Assembly: GCA_002387565.1 (NCBI GenBank)
Contig: DGJT01000006.1
Coordinates: 1 to 40,029 of the forward strand
Length of the DNA: 40,029 nt
Direction: 5' to 3'
Origin: Akkermansiaceae bacterium UBA4589
GTDB lineage: Bacteria; Verrucomicrobiota; Verrucomicrobiia; Verrucomicrobiales; Akkermansiaceae
Part shown: one piece after another, positions 34,047 to 40,029 of the stretch
How positions within the stretch are numbered: position 1 is the first letter of the stretch
Layout of the letters: every line of letters begins with the position of its first letter
Made by a program: the position numbers and the translations under genes
Notes under the pieces: model-generated
The model's input: only the letters and a program-made list of their open reading frames with translations
Database searches by the model: none
What the model was told of the DNA's origin: nothing

Positions 34047-35843
34047 ATGAATGATATTATTTTTAAACAGCAAATCAAAGAAGATATTAAATTAATTCAA
34101 GAAAAAATAGCTTGGGATAATAATATTCTTAAAGATGAATATGCATTTAATTATTGGGTCCTAAGTAATCTATATAATTTAGATGAAGAAAACTGTAGTA
34201 ACTATATAACCGAATATAATGATAAAGGTATTGATTGCTTCGTTCATTATGAGGAAGAAAAGGAACTCTACATTATTCAAAATAAATTTTACGATGAAAA
34301 TACCCAGTTAAACTCAAAAGAAGTATCTGACTTTTTAACAAGACCTCTCTCTTCTCTAAATAAAAATGAATATTCTAGAAGCCCTGATTTACAAAAAATT
34401 TACAACTTAGCTAAAGATGATGTTGATTATAAAGTGTTTTTACATTTTTATATTTCAAATGAAAATATTGGTAGCGACTGTCTAAACATAGTTAACAACT
34501 TTAATGAGGATGGTATCTTTGCTGAATTATTCACTCTCAATAGTATTCATGATAAATATTATGGCGAATCATATACAGAAGAAGCTAAGCTGAATATTTC
34601 TTTAACAGTTAAAAATAGAGGAACTTATTTAGCAATTCGTCCTGATGAATATCAATTACCTAATATGTCAGAAGCTTATTATGTAATGGCTAAAATAGTT
34701 GATGTTTTTAAAGTTTGTACAACAGCTGAAAAACAAAAGTATCCACTTTTTGAAGAGAATATTAGAGAATATTTAGGAGGAACTAGTGGAATAAATAAAA
34801 AAATTATTTCAACTTTAAAAGACCCTAAAGAAAGAGGAAACTTCTTTTATTATAATAATGGTATAACTATTATTTGTGACTCTGCAAAGGCGGACTCAAG
34901 CAAAATTCAAATAACACAACCTCAAATAGTTAATGGTTGTCAAACTGTTAATTCAATAGTTGAGGCTCTTAAAAACAACACACAGATGTTGGATGACTTT
35001 AATGATGTCTATGTTATGGTTAAGGTTTTGGTAGTTAACCAAAAAGAAACATCTTTTTATAGAGATATAGTTAGATACACAAATAGTCAAAATTCAATAA
35101 ATGAAAAGGTTTTTGGTGCTACTCTAAAACCGTTTTCTAAGATCCAAGAAAAACTTAAAGATTATGGTATTTTAATTTGTGTCAAACAAAGTGATAAATT
35201 CCAATTTAAAAAACATTACAGTGACAAAAAATCCCTAGGTAAAATATTACTAAAAGCTAATAGTTTTTCTAATGATTTTTATCTCTTTAATAAGCTGACG
35301 GAACTACAGATGCCTTTAGAGACTTTACTTCAAATTATAGGAGCTTTTATTCACGATGCTCATTTTGCGTACACTAAAAAGTCTTCTCTATTAAAACCTA
35401 CTAGTAAGGAGTATTATCAAGAGTTTTCTGTAAAGATAGCAGACAAGCTTACTTTTGAATGTATGGCTAAATTAATTATAATTTACAAAAGAGCTGAACA
35501 AGATAAAAAATCAAGCGCAGATAAAAGATCTCCTTCAGCCTATTATCTATTAAACTTTTTAGGTTATTATTTAAAAAATCAAGAAACAGATTTACATGAA
35601 TTCTTAAAATCTACGCCTATGGAGGACTTTCAATTTATTTATGAAAAATTGAATAGTCTGCCTAATAAGTATATTAAAAATTATAATGAAAAATATACAT
35701 CAGAATATAATAATACTATTAAACAGCAAATTGATGAGACACTCATGGATCAAATCTTGATTGACCATCTTGAGTCTATGCAAGAACATAATTCAGAACA
35801 TTATACAAAGTTAATGAAAATTTTAACGAAAAAAGATAATTAA
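34047..35843 (+). CDS. AIPR-family (abortive infection phage resistance) protein with nuclease-like N-terminus
   Basis: This is a 598-residue protein. The block FFYYNNGITIICDSA followed by PQIVNGCQTVNSIVEAL (Asn296-Gly-Cys-Gln-Thr300) is the signature of the AIPR family, first seen in abortive infection systems. The N-terminus has NDKGIDCFVHY (Asp59, Asp63) and YIIQNKFYD (Gln78, Lys80), the D...QxK layout of Mrr-like PD-(D/E)xK nucleases, so DNA cleavage is the likely activity. The remaining C-terminal ~250 residues are helical and unrecognised. The gene is strikingly AT-rich compared with proA before and MOSC after it, a sign of horizontal transfer. It is alone on its strand, and a long palindrome begins at its stop codon. 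An antiphage role is family knowledge, not shown here. Confidence 0.82.
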   Translation: MNDIIFKQQIKEDIKLIQEKIAWDNNILKDEYAFNYWVLSNLYNLDEENCSNYITEYNDKGIDCFVHYEEEKELYIIQNKFYDENTQLNSKEVSDFLTRPLSSLNKNEYSRSPDLQKIYNLAKDDVDYKVFLHFYISNENIGSDCLNIVNNFNEDGIFAELFTLNSIHDKYYGESYTEEAKLNISLTVKNRGTYLAIRPDEYQLPNMSEAYYVMAKIVDVFKVCTTAEKQKYPLFEENIREYLGGTSGINKKIISTLKDPKERGNFFYYNNGITIICDSAKADSSKIQITQPQIVNGCQTVNSIVEALKNNTQMLDDFNDVYVMVKVLVVNQKETSFYRDIVRYTNSQNSINEKVFGATLKPFSKIQEKLKDYGILICVKQSDKFQFKKHYSDKKSLGKILLKANSFSNDFYLFNKLTELQMPLETLLQIIGAFIHDAHFAYTKKSSLLKPTSKEYYQEFSVKIADKLTFECMAKLIIIYKRAEQDKKSSADKRSPSAYYLLNFLGYYLKNQETDLHEFLKSTPMEDFQFIYEKLNSLPNKYIKNYNEKYTSEYNNTIKQQIDETLMDQILIDHLESMQEHNSEHYTKLMKILTKKDN

Positions 35844-35941
35844 AGCCTAAGTTGCGTTAGAGCCGAGGCGTTTAAGGTTAGGCTGTAGTAGCTACTGCCT
35901 TGACCTTAAAGAACGAAGGATATGACGTAACAGAGGCTTTA
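35841..35941. repeat. 101-nt imperfect palindrome between AIPR and parE
   Basis: Three paired blocks share one centre near 35891: TAAAGCCT (35841-35848) with AGGCTTTA (35934-35941); GTTGCGT (35851-35857) with ACGTAAC (35925-35931, one G-U); TTTAAGGT (35871-35878) with ACCTTAAA (35903-35910). The tip holds AGGC/GCCT and the self-complementary GTAGCTAC. The left end includes the AIPR stop codon. No U-tract follows. It could be a bidirectional end structure for two convergent genes, a mobile-element remnant or a structured RNA. Confidence 0.65.
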
Positions 35942-35954
35942 TGGCAAAAAGAGT

Positions 35955-35970
35955 CCCTTTGAATTTCATT
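35955..35970. repeat. direct repeat, copy 1 (flanks parDE)
   Basis: CCCTTTGAATTTCATT lies 4 bases behind the parE stop codon. It recurs, with one extra T, at 36599-36615 on the other side of the parDE module, in the same orientation. Confidence 0.6.
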
Positions 35971-35974
35971 TAGA

Positions 35975-36262
35975 TTATAGCTGATTTTCAAAATCCATCG
36001 CATCGTGTAAGACTCTTACGACAGTTAAACATTCTAACTTTACTATAAACAAGATGACATGTCTGCTATATTTAGCTATTTGACATTGGGGAAATAGGTC
36101 ATTTCTAAATTTCCAGCGAGAGGGGTAATTTAAAATTTCTTCAAATTTATCATATAAGCCACCTATATATGAATTCTGCTGCTCTTCACCCCACGTAGCT
36201 AGTGTATACCTACTAATCGAACCAATATCTTGTACTGCTGATTCTGTAAGCTCTAATTTCAA
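35975..36262 (-). CDS. parE: ParE/RelE-family toxin
   Basis: This is a 95-residue protein starting MKLELTESAVQDIGSISRYT, the usual two-helix opening of ParE toxins, with a later RWKFRNDLFPQCQIAKYSRHVILFIV sheet (residues 49-74) and a VRVLHDAMDFENQL ending in the family's V.rvLH..~D pattern. ParE toxins poison DNA gyrase, while RelE relatives cleave mRNA; the ParE-like C-terminus and ParD partner favour the former. It lies 32 nt behind parD, the standard antitoxin-first order. It converges with the AIPR gene. Confidence 0.88.
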   Translation of the reverse strand: MKLELTESAVQDIGSISRYTLATWGEEQQNSYIGGLYDKFEEILNYPSRWKFRNDLFPQCQIAKYSRHVILFIVKLECLTVVRVLHDAMDFENQL

Positions 36263-36294
36263 TAGTCTGCTTAATTAGGGTTTATCATTAGGAG

Positions 36295-36528
36295 TTACCC
36301 TTTGGCTAACTTAACAAACTCTTCTTTACTATTAATTTTAAGGGTTTTGCCTGCTAACATATCTGCATAACCTTGCTGAGCTTGCTCTCTTAGCCAATCT
36401 TCATAGTAATGGTTTTTCTCCCAAGCTCTTAATGCTTCACGCATAACTTCACTCACATTATTATAACGTCCAGATTCTACGCACTCTTTAACTAGATTTT
36501 CATAATGGGGTGTTAGTGAAATATTCAT
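36295..36528 (-). CDS. parD: ParD-like ribbon-helix-helix antitoxin
   Basis: This is a 77-residue protein. The first ~40 residues (MNISLTPHYENLVKECVESG, then RYNNVSEVMREALR) are a MetJ/Arc-type ribbon-helix-helix DNA-binding domain with the typical G-x-Y-x-N-x-SE-V turn; the rest is an acidic and basic helical tail for binding the toxin. It should repress its own promoter with the toxin. A possible TTGCAA / TATTAA pair at 17-bp spacing lies just ahead of the start codon, but leaves almost no leader. Confidence 0.9.
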   Translation of the reverse strand: MNISLTPHYENLVKECVESGRYNNVSEVMREALRAWEKNHYYEDWLREQAQQGYADMLAGKTLKINSKEEFVKLAKG

Positions 36529-36598
36529 GATTAATTAATAACAAAAATTAGCAATCTTTGCAAGTTTCAATTTATTAGCTATTACAGGAAACGGCGCC

Positions 36599-36615
36599 CC
36601 CTTTTGAATTTCATT
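36599..36615. repeat. direct repeat, copy 2 (flanks parDE)
   Basis: CCCTTTTGAATTTCATT, identical to copy 1 at 35955-35970 except for one extra T; 13 bases match without a gap. It lies about 70 bp ahead of the parD start, so the two copies bracket the whole toxin-antitoxin unit (628 bp between them). Confidence 0.6.
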
Positions 36616-36666
36616 GTACAAAATAAGGTTTCAGTCCTATGCTTTTCTTGAGTGTAAGATAGGAGC

Positions 36667-37554
36667 ATGAAACAAGTCGGTATCATTAAGGAAATCTGGC
36701 GTTATCCCGTCAAAGGGATGGCTGGGGAGATGACTAACTCATGCCCCATAGGCCCAGATGGTTTAGCAGGTGACAGGGTATGGGCATTACGTGATACGGC
36801 GAGACAAGAAATCCAGAGCTGCAAGTTCCGTCCCAACTTATTACAATGTACGGCTACTAGTAGAAATCAAACGAGCAGTGATAATGTCATTCAACATGTG
36901 GATATCCGTTTTCCTCTGGGAGATTCACTAGGTAGCGATGACATCTCCATTCATCAGAAGTTATCTGAACTAGTAGGGCATGAATCCACACTGGAGAAAT
37001 TACAACCCCTCACGAATAAGGATTTTTATCGCCGCTATAAAAAGAGTGAGCGCGGTTGGTTAGCCGAATTAAAGGATACGTTTGAACGTGAGCCAGGAGA
37101 ACCTCTGCCTGATTTTAGTGACTTTCCGCAACAGTCTATAGATTACGTGACTGTTCCTGGCACTTTTTTCTTGGTGTCTTCCATCCACATCATCACGACC
37201 TCCACTCTGCAACATCTACATGAGATACAACCTGAGGCTGATTGGGATATTCGACGTTTCCGCCCTAACATCGTTATCGAAACAGACAACAACCAAGGGT
37301 TGATTGAACAAGAATGGGTCGGGCAACAACTCACTTTTGCCAATCATGTTTCTGACAATAGTTCTACTACTATCATTGATTGTGTGGATACAGCGCCACG
37401 CTGCGGAGCGGTGACACGCCAACAAGACAATATCAGCTCTGACAAGTCGATGTTAAAAACCATTGTCAAACACGCTGACCAGAATCTAGGCATCTATGGA
37501 AATACCAGCAATCATGGCATCTTAAATGTAGGTGATCCTGTTTATCTCGCATAA
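36667..37554 (+). CDS. MOSC-domain protein (molybdenum-cofactor sulfurase/mARC-like)
   Basis: This is a 295-residue protein with an N-terminal MOSC beta-barrel domain (GIIKEIWRYPVKGMAGE, then LAGDRVWALRD) and the C-terminal MOSC domain (FRPNIVIET, W.G..L). Cys246 in DTAPRCGAVT is in the place of the cysteine that ligates molybdenum in mARC/YcbX-type proteins. YcbX-like proteins reduce N-hydroxylated bases; that activity is possible here. The final block GIYGNTSNHGILNVGDPVYL is typical. AGGAG is present before the start but only one nt away, too close to act as a normal ribosome site. Confidence 0.88.
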   Translation: MKQVGIIKEIWRYPVKGMAGEMTNSCPIGPDGLAGDRVWALRDTARQEIQSCKFRPNLLQCTATSRNQTSSDNVIQHVDIRFPLGDSLGSDDISIHQKLSELVGHESTLEKLQPLTNKDFYRRYKKSERGWLAELKDTFEREPGEPLPDFSDFPQQSIDYVTVPGTFFLVSSIHIITTSTLQHLHEIQPEADWDIRRFRPNIVIETDNNQGLIEQEWVGQQLTFANHVSDNSSTTIIDCVDTAPRCGAVTRQQDNISSDKSMLKTIVKHADQNLGIYGNTSNHGILNVGDPVYLA

Positions 37555-37588
37555 AGCACCACATTCCTTAAAATTAAGCAGGTTTAAT

Positions 37589-38374
37589 TCACCATGTTTG
37601 GCGTAATAGTGTTAATACAAACAACCTATTAATTTTACATTTTCTCTTGAGGACTTTGGCGCAGGCGTGGGCGGTGGCTCCTGTAGTACAGATGTCGTCG
37701 ATGAGGAGGATATCTCTATTGAGTAGACTAGCTTTTTGACGTTGTTTATATAGCAACCTTTGCCATCCTTGCTTGATATCAAAGCGCTGGTTAGCGGCGC
37801 CTTTATGTCTGATGCGTTGCGAGCGCAGGAGTCTCGCTTGTTTACTCTTGTTGGTAGAGATGAGGCAGTCGCTGTAGTCATAGCCTGTTTGTTTGGCGAG
37901 TTCTCGGGCGAGCCACTGCGCTTGGTTAAAGCCGCGCTTAAGGTAGCTGACTCTGGTAATCGGTACTGGTATAATAATCGGGTTATGTAGGTCGTGGAGT
38001 TGAGTGAGTTCATCGATGTGCTGCTGCCACGCTTGTACCCAGAGCTTGATTTCTTGCCACATGCCGACTTGGTTGCTGTATTTCCATGCTTTGATGAATT
38101 CCATGGTCTGTTCATCAGCAATAAGCGCACTACGAATAGCACTGTAAGCGTGAGGCTGATCGATACAGTTACGGCATTGATCAAAGGTCATCGAGCCTTC
38201 TCCATACCATTGCCCGCAGCGTAGGCATGAGGGCTGAGTGATCCATGTGAGATGCTCTGCTCGGCAATCGACACAGAGTAGACCTGTTTCTCGTCTAGTT
38301 AACAAGCGCTGTTGCCCTGCACAGTTCTCCCCAAGACAGTAGCGAGGGAATAGGACATCGAATACAGGGCTCAT
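37589..38374 (-). CDS. comF: ComF family phosphoribosyltransferase-like protein
   Basis: This is a 261-residue protein. An N-terminal double zinc-finger region has cysteine pairs (CLGENC, CVDC, CLRC, CRNC), followed by the segment LIADEQTMEFIKAWKYSNQ, PVPITRVSYLKRGFNQAQWLA and the PRPP-binding loop LLIDDICTTGATAHACA. ComF is needed for DNA uptake in naturally competent bacteria, where it works with PriA-like helicase functions. The gene is intact. It is divergent from radC, with about 100 bp between starts, placing two DNA-processing genes back to back. Confidence 0.92.
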   Translation of the reverse strand: MSPVFDVLFPRYCLGENCAGQQRLLTRRETGLLCVDCRAEHLTWITQPSCLRCGQWYGEGSMTFDQCRNCIDQPHAYSAIRSALIADEQTMEFIKAWKYSNQVGMWQEIKLWVQAWQQHIDELTQLHDLHNPIIIPVPITRVSYLKRGFNQAQWLARELAKQTGYDYSDCLISTNKSKQARLLRSQRIRHKGAANQRFDIKQGWQRLLYKQRQKASLLNRDILLIDDICTTGATAHACAKVLKRKCKINRLFVLTLLRQTW

Positions 38375-38473
38375 GACTAATAATAACTTTAGAGCTTATT
38401 ACTATATCAACTTTTTCTAAAAAATAAAGTTTTTGAGTTTTCAAGGCGTGCGGTTTTGATTATATTGACGGTC

Positions 38474-39133
38474 ATGCTTCCTCGAGAAAAATTACTATTT
38501 AGTGGTGTCGCTTCGCTTTCTAATGACGAATTACTGGCGTTATTTCTGCGTACGGGTTCAGCCACCCAATCGGTGCATGAACTCAGCCAAGAGTTGCTCA
38601 AGCACTACCCTAATCTAAGTCAACTGGCTCGTACCACAGTGGAAGAACTCTGTCAAATTAAGGGCATCGGCACTGCCAAGGCCTGTGAGCTACTAGCTGC
38701 TGTTGAACTGGGCAAGAGAATCAGTCGCGAACAAATCCAAACCCAAAATATCACTCAACCTGAACAGTTAGCTGAGTATATTACTCCCCTCTTGCAACAT
38801 GAACAGGTGGAAGTACTGATGTGCCTACCTGTGAATAGTCGTCATCAAATCCTCAGCATGCATGAGATTTCTCGTGGCACGATTAATCAAACCATTGCTC
38901 ATCCACGTGATATTTTGCAACCTTGTTTGATTAAGCAGGCTTATGGTTTTTTTATCGTGCATAACCACCCCTCCGGTAATCCAGAACCTAGCTCTGCCGA
39001 TGACCAACTCACAGCAAAACTTAAAGACGCCGCTGAACTCTTAGAGATTAAATTCCTTGACCATCTCATCATCGGTCAAAGCCAAAATGGAGAAGCTAAT
39101 TATTACAGCTACCAGAGCCAAGGTAAGCTTTAA
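38474..39133 (+). CDS. radC: RadC-family JAB/MPN-domain protein
   Basis: I choose the ATG at 38474 (219 residues, MLPREKLLFSGVASLS), matching the family start; the longer frame begins with a TTG at 38456. An N-terminal helix-hairpin-helix region (ELCQIKGIGTAKACELLAA) precedes the JAB domain with the metal site IVHNHPSGNPEPSSADDQ (His163, His165, Asp176). The name RadC is historical; a role in DNA repair is not established, and some homologues sit in mobile elements. Its tail overlaps the convergent uracil-DNA glycosylase gene by 4 nt. Confidence 0.92.
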   Translation: MLPREKLLFSGVASLSNDELLALFLRTGSATQSVHELSQELLKHYPNLSQLARTTVEELCQIKGIGTAKACELLAAVELGKRISREQIQTQNITQPEQLAEYITPLLQHEQVEVLMCLPVNSRHQILSMHEISRGTINQTIAHPRDILQPCLIKQAYGFFIVHNHPSGNPEPSSADDQLTAKLKDAAELLEIKFLDHLIIGQSQNGEANYYSYQSQGKL

Positions 39134-39867
39134 GACCAAATTTCTTGATCTATAAGTTGTTTTTGCGCCTGCTCTGCCCAACCACGGTTAGCTGCTGGAG
39201 AGGCTGGTGAGGGGTGGAGTATTTTTGCCAAATTTAAAGAATCTAATTCGTATTCTTGTTGGAGTTGTTTGGCTTTGTCGTGGGCATAGGCGCCTACGCC
39301 GACAATGGTTTCTATCTGGAGGATTTGGACGACTTGAGCTAGATGATTGAGGCAGTGCTGCTCGACTTGTTGGATGCGTTCTTGGGGGAGCTTATCAGGA
39401 GTGATGTTTTGCCCTCTGACCCCTAGCCAGATAATAGGGCAGTAATTCATCACTATATGCTCCTCAAAAAAATCAGTAGCCACAGGGTATTTCTGACTAA
39501 ATAATCCCCATAACCTCTCCCCGCTCACCTCACTGCGCTCACAGGCAAAGCCCACAATCGGACGTTTGGCAAAAAATGTCTCTGGCTCCTCAACCAAATC
39601 AGGCAACTGCATCCAATCACGCACGGCTTCTACCTGACCAAATGGGATACCCGTCTGAGTCATACCAAAAGGGCCTGGGTTCATTCCTAGAAATAGCACT
39701 TTTTTAGGTTTAGTGGCAAATTGATCGAGGTAGGCATGGTAGACAGCGCCAGCATAATCCCATGGGTAATATATGTGAGCGACAGCCTCTACATCCTCAA
39801 AACTAATGGCTTTAAGTGCTTGATTGAGTTCATTGGCACTATCTTTTAATTGTTGCTGGATTGACAT
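39130..39867 (-). CDS. SMUG1-type uracil-DNA glycosylase
   Basis: This is a 245-residue protein with the family's active-site block LFLGMNPGPFGMTQTGIPFG (about residues 59-78) and the DNA-intercalating block HPSPASPAANRGW near the end. The Asn in GMNPGPFGM is the catalytic-type residue of SMUG1. The family removes uracil and oxidised pyrimidines from DNA. SMUG1 is common in animals and occurs in scattered bacteria, Verrucomicrobiota and Planctomycetota among them. It is convergent with radC, the stop codons sharing bases 39130-39133. Confidence 0.93.
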   Translation of the reverse strand: MSIQQQLKDSANELNQALKAISFEDVEAVAHIYYPWDYAGAVYHAYLDQFATKPKKVLFLGMNPGPFGMTQTGIPFGQVEAVRDWMQLPDLVEEPETFFAKRPIVGFACERSEVSGERLWGLFSQKYPVATDFFEEHIVMNYCPIIWLGVRGQNITPDKLPQERIQQVEQHCLNHLAQVVQILQIETIVGVGAYAHDKAKQLQQEYELDSLNLAKILHPSPASPAANRGWAEQAQKQLIDQEIWS

Positions 39868-39946
39868 GGCTTATCTCTATTCTTATGCTGTGTTTGTGTT
39901 AGAAAATTCAGCTAAATATTCATCAAACTATCGCCATATTCTCATC

Positions 39947-40029
39947 ATGGCAAGCTTGGACTCAACTGACGAAATAAAACTCCTTTCACAGATTGCTCAA
40001 GCAGTACAACTCGGGGCCGACATTATTGA
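39947..40029 (+). CDS. start of an unidentified gene cut by the window end
   Basis: From an ATG at 39947 the frame stays open to the last base: MASLDSTDEIKLLSQIAQAV followed by QLGADII. The sequence reads like a normal protein N-terminus with an amphipathic helix. It is too short to assign, and translation from this ATG is likely but unproven. Confidence 0.4.
   Translation, partial: MASLDSTDEIKLLSQIAQAVQLGADII

Noticed and set aside
34047..36615. Integron cassettes: AIPR and parDE with the 35841-35941 palindrome as an attC site
   Set aside because: No integrase is present and neither strand has a GTTRRRY core at the palindrome's end; GTTGCGT, GTTAGAG and GTTACGT all fail. Similar palindromes also follow housekeeping genes.
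37612..38184. 190-codon frame within comF
   Set aside because: It is Ser/Thr-rich and overlaps ComF, which has intact zinc-finger and PRPP-loop motifs.
1..40029. CRISPR arrays, tRNA or rRNA genes, insertion sequences
   Set aside because: I saw no regularly spaced repeats, no rRNA-like stretches and no transposase. tRNAs were looked for only by eye in intergenic gaps, so a dedicated tRNA search would be the decisive test.

Overview
The window looks like a piece of a Verrucomicrobiota chromosome (moderate confidence; no rRNA is present to confirm it). The signs are a DUF1549/DUF1553 plus Tat-exported DUF1501 pair, a very large protein resembling Verru_Chthon cassette protein A, an SHD1-like domain fused to a zincin, a GH75-like domain and a half-length TauE protein. 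Base composition is AT-rich (roughly 40% GC by eye). Nearly all start codons I inspected lack a usable Shine-Dalgarno sequence. Gene density is normal and most genes are housekeeping.

Layout. 1-2297: end of a DUF1549/DUF1553 gene and a DUF1501 gene, closed by a strong intrinsic terminator. 2479-8670 (+): a type II NADH dehydrogenase-like flavoprotein fused to cNMP-binding and CBS domains, an ABC-F ATPase, an RRM RNA-binding protein behind a 359-bp leader with two adjacent inverted repeats, DNA polymerase III delta (holA) and a half-size TauE. 8680-11317 (-): RidA followed by a degenerate ExbB-ExbD-TonB-like trio and a small membrane zinc-ribbon protein. 11543-15349 (-): a cytochrome oxidase maturation operon (outer-membrane barrel, heme O synthase ctaB, two SCO-like proteins, DUF420). 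15416-21514 (-): a DOMON-like protein, a duplicated fragment of the gyrA 3' end, gyrA and gyrB.

21783-23718 (+): a secreted zincin and a HAD phosphatase. 23747-30401 (-): an envelope cluster with the giant GspK/Verru_Chthon-like protein, a redoxin-fold protein without active-site cysteines, a GH75-like protein, an unknown exported protein and a complete Amidase_3. 30554-33921 (+): rplM-rpsI, exonuclease III and proA. 34047-36528 is the accessory part: a very AT-rich AIPR-family phage-resistance gene with a Mrr-like QxK nuclease motif, ending in a ~100-nt imperfect palindrome, then a parDE toxin-antitoxin module bracketed by a near-perfect 16/17-bp direct repeat. 36667-40029: MOSC protein, comF, radC and a SMUG1-type uracil-DNA glycosylase, and the first codons of a gene cut by the window edge.

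Most worth following up: the ExbB/ExbD/TonB-like module, whose ExbD lacks the normally essential membrane aspartate; the gyrA-tail duplication; the direct-repeat-flanked parDE cassette next to AIPR; the NDH2-cNMP-CBS fusion; and the set of long imperfect palindromes, without U-tracts, sitting just behind gene ends.
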